Positions 1-9,495 are shown, counted from the stretch's first letter. The stretch: DNA of 57,160 bases from Hyphomicrobiales bacterium (GCA_028868735.1 JAGWTW010000009.1:1-57160); one strand, 5' to 3'. Numbers and translations: made by a program. Notes: generated by a model not told the origin, from the letters alone.

Positions 1-932
1 CCGCAATGGACCATGCAGTCCGAGCATTTGGCGTAATTGCCGACGCCGTATGCGTCCCAATCCGTTCCTTCCATCAGCTCCTTGAAGGTTTTCACATAAC
101 CTTCGCCGAGCAGGTAGCACGGCTTCTGCCACCCGAAGATCGAGCGCGTCGGATTGCCCCACGGCGTGCACTTGTAGGTCTGGTTGCCCGCGAGGAAGTC
201 GAGGAAGAGCCCGGACTGGTTGAAGGCCCATTTCTTTCCGCCCTTGCCGCGGCGAAACACGTCGCGGAACAGGTTTTTCGTATGCTGGCGGTTCAGGAAG
301 TGCTGCTGGTCCGGCGCGCGCTCGTAGGCGTAGCCCGGCGATACCGTGATGCCGTCGACGCCGAGCGCCGTAACGGTGTCGAAAAAGGCGGCGATCCTGT
401 CCGCCTTCGCTTCCGAGAAGAAGGTGCAGTTGATCGTGACCCGGAAGCCCTTCGATTTCGCAAGCTTGATCGCCGCGACCGCGCGCTCGTACACGCCGTC
501 CTGGCACACGGCGTGGTCATGCATCTCCCTGTCGCCGTCGAGATGGATCGACCAGGTGAAATAGGGGCTCGGCTTGTACTGGCCGATCTTCTTTTCCAGC
601 AGCAGCGCGTTGGTGCACAGGATCGCGAACTTCCTGCGCTTCACGATGCCCTCGACGATCTGCGGCATGTCCTTGTGCAGAAGCGGCTCGCCGCCGGCGA
701 TCGAGACGACCGGCGCGCCGCACTCGTCCACGGCGCCGAGCGCGTCCTCGAGCGACAGCCGGCGGTTCAGAATGGCGTCGGGATAGTCGATTTTGCCACA
801 CCCCGCGCATGCCAGATTGCAGCGGTAAAGCGGCTCCAGCATGAGAACGAGCGGATAGCGTTTGCGGCCGAGGAGATGCTGTTTGACGACATAGCCGCCG
901 ATCGACGCAACATAACGGAGAGGGATGCTCAA
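1..932 (-). CDS. hpnH: Adenosyl-hopene transferase HpnH (radical SAM), 3' end outside window
   Basis: Radical SAM enzyme that adds the adenosyl group of SAM to diploptene, the first step in making side-chain-extended hopanoids. The visible 310 residues begin SIPLRYVASIGGY and carry the CxxxCxxC cluster motif as CNLACAGC near residue 39, followed by VSIAGGEPLL, typical of the family (usually about 380 residues). The start is a TTG at 932-930; a GGAG lies 7 bases upstream and no ATG gives the family N-terminus. The C-terminal part lies beyond base 1. It is divergent from hpnN, and the shared 277-bp spacer probably holds both promoters. Family assignment is by recognition of the sequence and is firm. 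Confidence 0.93.
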   Translation of the reverse strand, partial: MSIPLRYVASIGGYVVKQHLLGRKRYPLVLMLEPLYRCNLACAGCGKIDYPDAILNRRLSLEDALGAVDECGAPVVSIAGGEPLLHKDMPQIVEGIVKRRKFAILCTNALLLEKKIGQYKPSPYFTWSIHLDGDREMHDHAVCQDGVYERAVAAIKLAKSKGFRVTINCTFFSEAKADRIAAFFDTVTALGVDGITVSPGYAYERAPDQQHFLNRQHTKNLFRDVFRRGKGGKKWAFNQSGLFLDFLAGNQTYKCTPWGNPTRSIFGWQKPCYLLGEGYVKTFKELMEGTDWDAYGVGNYAKCSDCMVHC

Positions 933-1209
933 CGCGGGGCTCCGGCTTAATTCGAACAATCCCTTAGAGAATAGGGCGCCGGGGGTCAAATTTCCGCCGC
1001 ACCGCACAGCAAGGGATTACAATAGAGTATATAGGTTGTCCGCCGCCGGGGGTCGACGCAGCCGAATCCGGCCTTAAGTATCTGACAGCGTTCGTCTTGC
1101 CCATTTCGACCTGGCAGGGCCGTTAGTTTCCGCTCGGGAATGGCGTGTGGCGCCGCAATTCGCGTCCGGCGTTACTTTCTCAGGCGGCGGCTGAAATTTC
1201 GGACATTGA
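933..1209. promoter_or_regulatory. Divergent intergenic region between hpnH and hpnN
   Basis: This 277-bp spacer separates two divergently transcribed hopanoid genes and must contain the start signals for both. An AT-rich patch with TATATA near 1028-1033 is a plausible -10 region; no classical repeat or operator stands out. I see no convincing coding sequence. Promoter placement is inference only. Confidence 0.4.
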
Positions 1210-3816
1210 ATGACTGCCTTTCTCGAGCGCCTCGTTGCATTCTGCACCCGCAGGGCGCTGTCCGTCGTCATTGCTGCGCTTACGCTTGCGGCCGCCAGCG
1301 GATGGTATGCGGCGACGCATTTTGCGATCGATACGAACACCGCCGAACTGATTTCGCCCCGGATTCCCTGGCGGCAGGACGAGATCGGCTACGCGAAGGC
1401 CTTCCCGCAATTCAGGGACCTGATCGTCGCGGTGATCGACGGGCCTTCCGCCGAGGCCGTCGATGCAGCGGCCGATCGCCTCGTGGCGGACCTGTCCAGG
1501 CGCGATTTCGCCGCCGAGATCACCCGAGCCTGGCGGCCGGACAGCAACCCCTATCTCGATCGCGAGGGGCTCTTGCTGCTGGACAAGGCGGAGCTCGACC
1601 GGACCCTGTCCGGCCTCGCGAGCCGCAAGCCCTTCTTCCTGGCGCTCGCCGCCGATCCAAGCCTGCGCGGCCTGTCGAACCTGGTCGCCGGCGCCATGCA
1701 GCACGCGGACGCCGATCGGGCCTCGTTCGAGCAATTCGTGGAGCCGTTGGGCAAGCTCGGCGACGCCATCGACGCGGGACTCTCGGGCGACGGCCAGCCG
1801 ATGTCCTGGCGCGCGCTGTTCGAAAAGGGCAAGCCGACCGTCTCCGACCTGCGCCGCATCGTGCTTGTGGATCCGGTTCTCGACTTTTCCGCGCTCGAGC
1901 CCGGCGCGAAGGCGATCACTGTGGTGCGCTCCCAGGCCAGGCTGCTCGGGCTCACGCCCGACAAGGGATTTGTCGTGCGCCTGACCGGCCAGACGCCGCT
2001 CGCCGACGAAGAATTCGCGACCGTCGCCGAAAATTACGAAATCAATCTGATCGGCACGATTCTGGCGGTGGCGCTGGTGCTGTTTTTGGCCCTGCGCTCA
2101 CCGAAAATTATCGGCGCGGTGCTCGTCACGCTTTTCGTCGGCCTGCTCGTCACCTTCGGGCTGGGTCTGGCCATCGTCCACAAGCTCAATCTGATCTCCG
2201 TCGCCTTCGCAGTGCTCTTCATCGGCCTCGGCGTCGATTTCGGCATTCAGTTCGCCACGCGCTATCGCGAGGAGAGACACAAGACGCCTGCCGATCCGGC
2301 GGGCTCGCTCGTGCGCGCCATTCACGGCATCGGCTATTCGCTGACGCTTGCAGCGACGTCCCTCGTCGCCGGCTTCTTCTGCTTTCTGCCGACCGAATTT
2401 CGCGGCGTATCGGAGCTCGGCTTCATCGCCGGGCTCGGCATGATCGTCGCCTTTGTCGCGACCGTCTGTCTTCTGCCGGCGCTGCTCGTCGTCATGCGGC
2501 CGGGCGCGGAGAAACGCCCGGTGCAGACCGCCTCGCTCGCTGCGGTCGATCGCTGGATCGAACGCCATCGCGCGATCGTTCTGATCGCCACCGCGGTCGT
2601 GGTGCTCGGCGGATTGCCGGCATTGATCAAGTTGAAATTCGATTCCAATCCGATGGACCTGCGCAGCAGCAAAGTTGAAAGCGTCGCCACCTTCATCGAT
2701 CTGTCGAAAGATCCGAAGACTGCGCCCAACACGATCTCGATCATCGAACCCGCCGGCGCCGACATCGCAAGATCGGCGGCGCAACTCTCGGCCTTGCCGC
2801 AGGTCGATCGCGTGGTTTCGATCGATACGTTTACGCCGCAGGATCAGGACGCCAAGCTCGCCGCGATCACGAAGGTCGCCGCCGAAATGCGGCCGGTGTT
2901 CGAAGCCCGGCCGGCGCCTGCGCCGACCGACGCGCAAAACCTGAAAGCTTTGTCCGATCTGCGAGACATGCTGGATATCGCCGAAAGTCAGGACGCGCCG
3001 TCGCCGGTCGTGCGTTTCTCGCAGGCTGTCGGCGCGCTCGCCCAGGCGAGCCCCGAACGGCGCGCCGCCGTCCAGGCGCAGATGTTTAGATACTTCCCCG
3101 ACCTCATCGGAAAATTGCGTCTCGCATTGCAGGCCGCGAAAGTCGCGCCCGGGGATGTGCCGGACTACATCAAGCGCGACTGGATCGCGGCGGATGGCCG
3201 CCTGCGCCTCGAAGTCCTGCCGCGCGGCGACTCCAACGACAGCGAAATTCTCTCCGCGTTCGCGGCGGCTGTAAAGAAAGTCGCGCCCCATGCGACTGGC
3301 GCGCCTGTCGGCGTGGAGGAAGCCGGCAAGACGGTCGTGCGCGCCTTTCTGGAAGCCGGCGCCTACGCCTTCGCCGCGATCTTCGTTATTCTCTACATTG
3401 CGATGCGGAGCGTGAAGGACGTGGCTTTGGCGCTCGGACCGCTGGTGCTCGCAGGGATCATGAGTCTCGAGGCGGCGCAGCTTCTCGGCATGTCGCTCGA
3501 TTTCGCCAACATCATCGCCTTGCCGCTGATGTTCGGCGTCGGCGTCGCCTTTCACATCTACTACCTGATCGCATGGCGCAAAGGCGTCGCCGACATGCTC
3601 GCCTCGAGCCTCACGCGCGCGATCTTCTTTTCGTCGCTGACGACGGGGATCGCCTTCGGCAGCCTATGCCTCTCCAGCCACCCCGGCACCGCCGGCATGG
3701 GCAAGCTGCTCGCATTGTCCCTGTTCTTCACGCTGGTCGCCGCCTTCATCATCGTGCCGGCCTTCCTCGGACCGCCGCCCGATCTCGACGACGCCGCCGC
3801 CCGTGAGCCCCACTGA
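1210..3816 (+). CDS. hpnN: Hopanoid biosynthesis-associated RND transporter HpnN
   Basis: RND/MMPL-type inner-membrane transporter, 868 residues, the length expected of HpnN, which moves hopanoids toward the outer membrane. One transmembrane helix lies at about residues 14-36, followed by a large periplasmic domain, a helix bundle at about 275-440 (LGVDFGIQFATRYREE is a typical RND helix motif), a second helix near 455-475, a second periplasmic domain, and a final bundle at about 715-855. It is divergent from hpnH, which supports the HpnN assignment over a generic MMPL protein. The ATG has only a weak ribosome binding site. Its 3' end overlaps the antisense gene at 3664-4218. Confidence 0.92.
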   Translation: MTAFLERLVAFCTRRALSVVIAALTLAAASGWYAATHFAIDTNTAELISPRIPWRQDEIGYAKAFPQFRDLIVAVIDGPSAEAVDAAADRLVADLSRRDFAAEITRAWRPDSNPYLDREGLLLLDKAELDRTLSGLASRKPFFLALAADPSLRGLSNLVAGAMQHADADRASFEQFVEPLGKLGDAIDAGLSGDGQPMSWRALFEKGKPTVSDLRRIVLVDPVLDFSALEPGAKAITVVRSQARLLGLTPDKGFVVRLTGQTPLADEEFATVAENYEINLIGTILAVALVLFLALRSPKIIGAVLVTLFVGLLVTFGLGLAIVHKLNLISVAFAVLFIGLGVDFGIQFATRYREERHKTPADPAGSLVRAIHGIGYSLTLAATSLVAGFFCFLPTEFRGVSELGFIAGLGMIVAFVATVCLLPALLVVMRPGAEKRPVQTASLAAVDRWIERHRAIVLIATAVVVLGGLPALIKLKFDSNPMDLRSSKVESVATFIDLSKDPKTAPNTISIIEPAGADIARSAAQLSALPQVDRVVSIDTFTPQDQDAKLAAITKVAAEMRPVFEARPAPAPTDAQNLKALSDLRDMLDIAESQDAPSPVVRFSQAVGALAQASPERRAAVQAQMFRYFPDLIGKLRLALQAAKVAPGDVPDYIKRDWIAADGRLRLEVLPRGDSNDSEILSAFAAAVKKVAPHATGAPVGVEEAGKTVVRAFLEAGAYAFAAIFVILYIAMRSVKDVALALGPLVLAGIMSLEAAQLLGMSLDFANIIALPLMFGVGVAFHIYYLIAWRKGVADMLASSLTRAIFFSSLTTGIAFGSLCLSSHPGTAGMGKLLALSLFFTLVAAFIIVPAFLGPPPDLDDAAAREPH

Positions 3817-4218
3817 CTGCGTCTGTACCGGCGCCGACGCGGTGAGCGGCCTCCATGCGAGCGCGAATATCGCGACAAAGGCCATGATGCCGACGAGGAT
3901 GTGCCCGCCGAAGCCGAAGGCGAGCCCGAAAGCGCAAGCCGCAGCGGCCGCCGCCCAGGACTCGCCCGGGTCGTGCGCGGCGCCTTCAGCCGCTGTCACG
4001 GTCAGATAATGGCCGAGCGCCACTGCAGCGCTTGCAGCGACCAGGGCCCAGACGATCGGATAGTCGCCGATCGCGCTCGAACGCACGCTCGCCGCGACGA
4101 GCGCGCCGAGCGCCGCAAAGGCGGCGCACGCACGCCAGCCGAACCTTAGCCCGCGCAACGATCGGTCGAGACCGAGACCTGCGCCGATCAACGCCGCCCA
4201 AATCGCTGCCAATGCCAT
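3664..4218 (-). CDS. Small multi-spanning membrane protein, possibly MgtC/SapB-like
   Basis: The frame gives 184 residues. The first 130 are strongly hydrophobic with four or five probable membrane helices and look genuine; a GGAG precedes the ATG by nine bases. The N-terminal stretch GLGLDRSLRGLRFGWR resembles the first helix-loop of MgtC/SapB proteins (usually GLERE...G.R), but the match is short and I give it only as a possibility. The last 50 residues are read antisense through the end of hpnN, are polar and low in complexity, and look like read-through into non-native coding sequence. The stop may have been lost, leaving a 153-base tail-to-tail overlap. Confidence 0.6.
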   Translation of the reverse strand: MALAAIWAALIGAGLGLDRSLRGLRFGWRACAAFAALGALVAASVRSSAIGDYPIVWALVAASAAVALGHYLTVTAAEGAAHDPGESWAAAAAACAFGLAFGFGGHILVGIMAFVAIFALAWRPLTASAPVQTQSVGLTGGGVVEIGRRSEEGRHDDEGGDQREEQGQCEQLAHAGGAGVAGEA

Positions 4219-4378
4219 ATTCCGGACTCCGTTTATGGTTACGGATTCCTTAACATCGGCGCATGCGGTAATACATTCTTAACAAAATAATTGGTTAATC
4301 GCCGTGCGCCGTCGTCATTCTTTCGGCGCCGTTGTCGGCGAGCCATGGATTTCTTGGGCGGGGGAGACGGACGTCGTC

Positions 4379-4837
4379 ATGACATCGATCAGCCGGGTTC
4401 TCATCGTCTCGATCGCGGCAATGGCGCCAGCGCTTGCAGCGCCCGCGCAAACGCTTTCGCCCTATGGTCTCTGGAGACGGGCCGAGAGCGGCACGACCTT
4501 CGATTTCTACAATTGCGCCGAAAAATTGTGCGCCAAGGTGATCAGCGTCGCCAAACCGGAAGAAAAGAACGCGATCGGCACCGTCATCCTGCGCAACGCC
4601 GTGCAGAACGACGAGGGCGACTGGGAGGGCGCGCTGTACAACACGCGAGACGGCAAGACCTACAACGGCACGATCAGCGTCAAGAAGCCGACCGAATTGA
4701 CACTGACAGGCTGCCTCATCAGCTTCCTCTGCAAGTCCGAGAAATGGGAGCGCGCGAAGGACCAGTCCGCGGCCTCGACGCCGAACGGCCAACCCGCCAT
4801 GCCGGCGCCGTCACTAAAGCCGGGACTGGGTCACTGA
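4379..4837 (+). CDS. DUF2147 family exported protein
   Basis: Secreted protein of 152 residues of unknown function. The start at 4379 is chosen because GGGGGAGA lies just upstream and it opens a signal peptide (about 22 residues, hydrophobic SRVLIVSIAAMAPALAA). The mature part has the DUF2147 pattern: YGLWRRAESG, then an acidic middle, then a DGKTYNGTISV motif near the end of the beta-rich domain. Cysteines in FYNCAEKLC and GCLISFLC could pair in the periplasm. The gene stands alone between a minus-strand membrane protein and the downstream SDR, so context gives no function. An upstream in-frame ATG at 4304 would add 25 residues without a signal sequence. Confidence 0.75.
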   Translation: MTSISRVLIVSIAAMAPALAAPAQTLSPYGLWRRAESGTTFDFYNCAEKLCAKVISVAKPEEKNAIGTVILRNAVQNDEGDWEGALYNTRDGKTYNGTISVKKPTELTLTGCLISFLCKSEKWERAKDQSAASTPNGQPAMPAPSLKPGLGH

Positions 4838-4918
4838 ACGCATAAGCGGCAAGCGCCGCAGTCATTCCTGTATTTCCGGCCACCGTGCCAAGATGCCGCC
4901 GAACGAGGGAGGCAGGGC

Positions 4919-5674
4919 ATGGGAGGCTTATCGGGCAAGATCGCGGTCGTGACTGGCGCAGCGTCAGGCATAGGACGCGCGTCCGCTCAATTGTTCGCCG
5001 AGCGCGGGGCGCAGGTGCTGGCGGTCGACCGCCCGGAATCGGCGATCATGGAGGCCCATGCCGGCGTGGCGGCGATTACGCCGCTCGCGCAGAGCGTCGC
5101 CGATGACGACGCTCCGGAGAAAATCGTCGCCGCCGCGCTCGCGAAATTCGGCGCGATCGACATTCTCTTCAACAATGCAGGCGTCTCCAATCGCTCGCTG
5201 GCTGCGGAGACGAGCGATCACGACTGGGATCGCGTATTCGCGGTGAACGTGCGGGCGCCGTTCCGCATTTCGCGCGCCGCCATCCCGCACCTGATCAGGC
5301 GCGCCGAAGAAAAGGGCCGCGCGCGCATCATCTGCACGGCATCGGTCATGGCTTTCGACACCGACATCGGGCTTGCCGCGTACACGGCTTCGAAACATGC
5401 GGTCGCCGGCCTAACAAAGACGCTCGCGCTCGAACTCGGCAAGTACAAGATCACGGCGAACTACATCCTGCCCGGCGCGATCCAGACCGGCATGACGCAG
5501 GCCTCGTTCGCAGACCCTTTCATTCGCGGCGTCTGGGAAAAGAAGGCTGCGCTGCGACGGCTCGGCCAGCCGATCGACATGGCGCGCGCGGCGCTGCTGC
5601 TTGCAAGCGACGAGGCCGATTTCATAACAGGCCACGGGCTTGTCGCCGACGGCGGCCTGACGCTGCGGACCTGA
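4919..5674 (+). CDS. SDR family NAD(P)-dependent oxidoreductase
   Basis: Classical short-chain dehydrogenase of 251 residues. The cofactor motif TGAASGIG is at residues 12-19, the structural NNAG near residue 88, the catalytic Ser in IICTASVMA and the YxxxK pair in AAYTASKHA. Asp in AVDRPES after beta-2 suggests a preference for NAD(H) over NADP(H). The C-terminal HGLVADGGLTL is the usual SDR ending. GGGAGG lies 6 bases before the ATG. Substrate cannot be told from sequence; many such proteins are annotated as 3-oxoacyl-ACP reductase or glucose dehydrogenase without proof. It converges on the acylase gene with a 33-bp spacer. Confidence 0.88.
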   Translation: MGGLSGKIAVVTGAASGIGRASAQLFAERGAQVLAVDRPESAIMEAHAGVAAITPLAQSVADDDAPEKIVAAALAKFGAIDILFNNAGVSNRSLAAETSDHDWDRVFAVNVRAPFRISRAAIPHLIRRAEEKGRARIICTASVMAFDTDIGLAAYTASKHAVAGLTKTLALELGKYKITANYILPGAIQTGMTQASFADPFIRGVWEKKAALRRLGQPIDMARAALLLASDEADFITGHGLVADGGLTLRT

Positions 5675-5707
5675 GGCCGCATTCGTTGTCGCGCCCCGGC
5701 GCGCGCG

Positions 5708-8026
5708 TCAGGCGCGTGCGGCCGGGCGAAGCGCGATCAGCCGCTCGGTCGCCGCGTCCACCGCTGCGCGCGAATAGAGGAGCGGAACATATTCGCCCCG
5801 GGCCCAGAGCGGGGCGAGATCGCCGTAATGCGGCGAGCGCGGGTCGCCGGATTGGCCGGGCGCATTGATGCAGCGGCTCTCGTCCCATGCGCCGACATCC
5901 ATCACGAGCCGCGCGGACGCGCCGATCATGACGTCGAAATTGGCGGGACGATAAAGCATCATCATGGGATTGGTCCCGTCGCCGCCCATCGGCAGATCGG
6001 GCGCAGCCGGCGGAAAGGTCGGATCGACCTGCGCCAGCGCATGCGAAAATCTCATCTTGTGCAGCGCGCCCCATGACCAGGCCGCAGGATCGTCGCCGAG
6101 CTTTGCCTCCGCCTCCGCCCATGCGGCAGCGAGCGACACGCGCATCATTTCGGCGCGTGTGTCGGCCTCGAGCGTCTCCAGCGCCTCGATCAGCGTGGAC
6201 ATTTCGCCGGGCGGCAGCAGCGCGCGCACTGCGGGATCGGGCGCGAAATGCGCGAGGAGCGCAAGACGCAGATGATGCGTCCACCAGATTTCGTAGAGCG
6301 CGCAAGCAGCGCTGTCGGCGGCGACCCGGCAATCCCAGTCTGAAAGCAGGGCGAGCGCGGCGGCGGCCGGACCGTCCGCCCGAACCTCGCGCGCCAGCGC
6401 CATGAGCTTTCTGGCGGGATGCGACGACAGATCGGTCTGCAACGCGCAGGAGCGCGCAACGTCGAATTTCTCCTGCGCCTCGATCGCCTCGCGAATGCGG
6501 GATATGCGCGCGTAGTCGATCCATTCGTAGCCGACGCGATGCGGAAAGTCCGGCGGCAGGTTCATCTCGTTGGCTGAAGCGACATAGCCGACATCGGGAT
6601 CGATCAGGCGCGGCAATTGCTCCGCATCGAGAAAGCCCGCCCATTCGTGCGCGCCGTCGCCGCGTGCGGGCGTCAGCCCGTCCCAGTTCGCGCGGATCGG
6701 ACAGAACCCCGACGGCGCCCAGCCTATGCGGCCGGCGACATCCCCGCACACATGATTGACGGACGGCGTACCCCAACAACGAACGCCTTCGCGAAATTCG
6801 TCGAGATTTTTCGCGCGCATGGTCGTCAGCGCGCGACCGTAGGGCGCGCTTCCCGGCTCGAACCAGACCGAGCGGATCGCGACAGCGCGGCCGGGCGTTT
6901 CGTATACGACGGGGCCATGACGCGTGAATTTCAGCGTGAGGTCGCGCGGGCTGGCTCCACGCGCCTCGAATCGCTCGGTCAACCGCCTGATCTGCTCGTA
7001 ACCGTCGCGATATTTGTACGATCGGCCGTCAGCGCTCGTCTCGTAGACGTAGACGTCCTCCTGATCGATGTAGAAGATCGTGAGCCCGAACGCGACCTGG
7101 CCGTTATGCCCTACGGACACGCCCGGCAGAAACGGTTCGTTCGCGCCGATAGCGTCGAATCCGGGCGCCGTCAGATGCGAGAGATAGCGCAGCGACGGAT
7201 TGCGCAGGACGCGATGCGGATCGTTGCAGACGATCGGCCGTCCAGTCGCGCTGCGCCTGGGCGCGATCGCCCAATTGTTCGAGCCTTCCTCGATCGGAAC
7301 CGGCGGCTTCGCGTCGGCGCGCCGAACGACTTCGTTGGCGTCGTCGACGCCCGACCAGTCCCACGCCTCGTCCATCGTCGCTGCGAGTCGTTCCTTTGTG
7401 AAAGTCGGATGCGCCGTCGCAAGCCGATAAAATTCGAGCGCGGCGAGCGGCACGGCGCCGATCGCCGGGTCGTTGCGCGGCTCGATCTTCGGCCGCAGCG
7501 CCTTGCGCAGAAGATCGGTCGCCGCGTCCGCGCCTGCGAGCACGTTGGAGCGCAGGATTTCCGAGATCGCGTTCTGCCCGACGGCGTGCGAGCGGATGCG
7601 CACGATGTCCGCCGCCCGCCATTTCGCCGGCCAGGTGTCGAGCGCGGCGAATTCCGGCGGCAATCGTTCGGGCTGGCGGTCGATGAGATCGACATAGGCG
7701 TTCACGCCCTCTGCGAAGGCCCTGCAGATCGCCTTCGCATCGGGCGCGTAGGCCGCCCATTCCTTCTCCATGTCGCCGCGATAGAGAAACAGGCGGCTCG
7801 CGTAGTCCTGCGCGAGAAATCCCGGTCCGAAATCGGCCGCGAGCAGACCGAGGCCCTTCTTGCGCCAAAGATCGATCTGCCACAGCCGGTCGCGCGCGAC
7901 GGCGAACCCCTGCGCGAAGAAGAGATCGTCGAGATTTTCCGCGCGGATGTGGGGAATGCCCCAGCGATCGATGGCGATTTCCGCGGGTTTGCCGAGGCCG
8001 TCGATCTCGATGTCTTCGCGCTGCAT
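5708..8026 (-). CDS. Penicillin acylase family Ntn-hydrolase, no signal peptide
   Basis: Member of the penicillin G acylase/AHL acylase/aculeacin acylase family, 772 residues, which cleave amide bonds after self-processing to an alpha-beta dimer. The beta-chain nucleophile is the Ser in EEGSNNWAI (about residue 249), which leaves an alpha chain of roughly 248 residues; NDPHR and GHNGQVAFGLT follow as expected. The N-terminus opens directly with the alpha-chain strand (RWGIPHIRAE) and has no signal peptide, whereas characterised family members are exported, so this one would act in the cytoplasm unless the start lies elsewhere. It sits 47 bp downstream of a PAS gene and ychF. The substrate (lactone, beta-lactam or other amide) cannot be assigned. 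Confidence 0.88.
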   Translation of the reverse strand: MQREDIEIDGLGKPAEIAIDRWGIPHIRAENLDDLFFAQGFAVARDRLWQIDLWRKKGLGLLAADFGPGFLAQDYASRLFLYRGDMEKEWAAYAPDAKAICRAFAEGVNAYVDLIDRQPERLPPEFAALDTWPAKWRAADIVRIRSHAVGQNAISEILRSNVLAGADAATDLLRKALRPKIEPRNDPAIGAVPLAALEFYRLATAHPTFTKERLAATMDEAWDWSGVDDANEVVRRADAKPPVPIEEGSNNWAIAPRRSATGRPIVCNDPHRVLRNPSLRYLSHLTAPGFDAIGANEPFLPGVSVGHNGQVAFGLTIFYIDQEDVYVYETSADGRSYKYRDGYEQIRRLTERFEARGASPRDLTLKFTRHGPVVYETPGRAVAIRSVWFEPGSAPYGRALTTMRAKNLDEFREGVRCWGTPSVNHVCGDVAGRIGWAPSGFCPIRANWDGLTPARGDGAHEWAGFLDAEQLPRLIDPDVGYVASANEMNLPPDFPHRVGYEWIDYARISRIREAIEAQEKFDVARSCALQTDLSSHPARKLMALAREVRADGPAAAALALLSDWDCRVAADSAACALYEIWWTHHLRLALLAHFAPDPAVRALLPPGEMSTLIEALETLEADTRAEMMRVSLAAAWAEAEAKLGDDPAAWSWGALHKMRFSHALAQVDPTFPPAAPDLPMGGDGTNPMMMLYRPANFDVMIGASARLVMDVGAWDESRCINAPGQSGDPRSPHYGDLAPLWARGEYVPLLYSRAAVDAATERLIALRPAARA

Positions 8027-8073
8027 GCGCGGAGTTTAGGCGCGCGCCCGCAGCGCTCGCAAGCGCCGCCTCC

Positions 8074-8391
8074 CTAGCGCCTCATCCGCGCTTCGACGGC
8101 GATGATGGCTCCGGCCGCGCCCCGTACGGCAGATACGGATATCTGCAAACGCACGATTGTGCCGCCCTTGCGCTGCGCAGACGTCGTGACGGTTTCCGGC
8201 AAGGCGCTTTCCCCGGTTCGCACATATCTCTGGAAACCGGAATTGTGCTGCGCGCGCAAATGCGCGGGAATGATGATTTCGATCGACTGGCCGAGCGCTT
8301 CCGCGCGCGAATATCCAAGCATTTCTTCGGCGTCCGCGCTCCACGACAGAATCGTTCCCGACCTGTCGACGCAGAGCGTCGGCTGCGCCAT
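8074..8391 (-). CDS. Stand-alone PAS domain protein
   Basis: A 105-residue protein that is a single PAS fold: LCVDRSGTILSWSADAEEMLGYSRAEALGQ is the usual beta-1/2 and helix pattern, then EIIIPAHLRAQH and a PAC-like QRKGGTIVRLQISVSAVR sheet. There is no attached output domain, so it must act through a partner or as a simple sensor. It starts 3 bases after the ychF stop, hence is probably cotranscribed and translationally coupled. Ligand and partner are unknown; no heme- or flavin-binding signature could be recognised. Confidence 0.78.
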   Translation of the reverse strand: MAQPTLCVDRSGTILSWSADAEEMLGYSRAEALGQSIEIIIPAHLRAQHNSGFQRYVRTGESALPETVTTSAQRKGGTIVRLQISVSAVRGAAGAIIAVEARMRR

Positions 8392-8394
8392 CGT

Positions 8395-9495
8395 CTAGTT
8401 CGCGAAACGGAAATGCAGCACGTCGCCGTCGGCGACGACGTAGTCCTTGCCTTCGAGCCGGAATTTGCCCGCCTCTCGCGCGCCGGCCTCGCCCTTGCCG
8501 GATACGTAATCGTCGTAGGCGATCGTCTCGGCGCGGATGAACCCTTTTTCGAAATCGGTGTGGATGACGCCGGCCGCCTGCGGGGCGCGCGTCCCCTTTT
8601 CGATCGTCCAGGCGCGCGCTTCCTTCGGGCCGACGGTGAAATAGGTGACGAGGTGGAGAAGCTCGTAGCCCGCGCGGATGACGCGGTTGAGGCCGGGCTC
8701 CTCGAGGCCGACGGCTTCGAGATAATCCTTCTGCTCGGCCTGCGGCAGCACGGCGATCTCGCTCTCGATCTTGGCGGAGACGACGACGGCCTCCGCCCCT
8801 TCCTCCTTCGCGCGCGCGAAAACCTTCGCGGAAAAGTCATTGCCCTTGTCGGCTGCGGCTTCCTCGACATTGCAGACGTAGAGCACGGGCTTCGACGAGA
8901 GCAGGCCGAGCGCGGCGAAGGCCTTGCGCTCCTCGGGATTGGCGCCGACCGCCATCCGCGCGGGCTTGCCCTCGCGCAGCAGCGCGAGGCATTGCTCGAC
9001 CAGCGCCAGCGCCTCCTTCGAATCCTTGTCGCCGCCCTTGGCCTTCTTCTCGAGATTGCCGACGCGCTTTTCGAGGCTTTCGAGATCGGCGAGCATCAGC
9101 TCGGTCTCGATCGTCTCGATGTCGCGGATCGGATCGACGCCGCCTTCCACATGCGTGATGTCGCCGTCCTCGAAACAGCGCACGACATGAGCGATCGCGT
9201 CGCATTCCCTGATGTTGGCGAGAAACTGGTTGCCGAGGCCTTCGCCCTTGGAGGCGCCGCGCACGAGGCCGGCGATGTCGACGAAGGTGAGCCGCGTCGG
9301 AATGATCTCCTTGGAGCCTGCGATCTGCGTCAGGATTTCGAGCCGCGGATCGGGCACGGCCACGTCGCCAACGTTCGGCTCGATCGTGCAGAACGGATAA
9401 TTGGCGGCCTGCGCCGCCGCCGTCTGCGTGAGCGCATTGAAGAGGGTCGACTTGCCGACATTCGGCAGGCCGACGATTCCGCATTTGAAGCCCAT
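8395..9495 (-). CDS. ychF: Redox-regulated ATPase YchF (Obg-family)
   Basis: Universally conserved OBG-type P-loop NTPase of 366 residues, a ribosome-associated ATPase linked to oxidative stress. Visible motifs are the P-loop GLPNVGKST (residues 8-16), the switch [14 protein letters not shown], and NVEE in place of the usual NKxD, which explains ATP preference in this family. A coiled-coil region (about 128-165) and a C-terminal TGS domain (about residues 280-365, ending [20 protein letters not shown]) complete the family layout. It is the likely first gene of a ychF-PAS-acylase run. The usual partner pth is not adjacent in this window. Confidence 0.96.
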   Translation of the reverse strand: MGFKCGIVGLPNVGKSTLFNALTQTAAAQAANYPFCTIEPNVGDVAVPDPRLEILTQIAGSKEIIPTRLTFVDIAGLVRGASKGEGLGNQFLANIRECDAIAHVVRCFEDGDITHVEGGVDPIRDIETIETELMLADLESLEKRVGNLEKKAKGGDKDSKEALALVEQCLALLREGKPARMAVGANPEERKAFAALGLLSSKPVLYVCNVEEAAADKGNDFSAKVFARAKEEGAEAVVVSAKIESEIAVLPQAEQKDYLEAVGLEEPGLNRVIRAGYELLHLVTYFTVGPKEARAWTIEKGTRAPQAAGVIHTDFEKGFIRAETIAYDDYVSGKGEAGAREAGKFRLEGKDYVVADGDVLHFRFAN

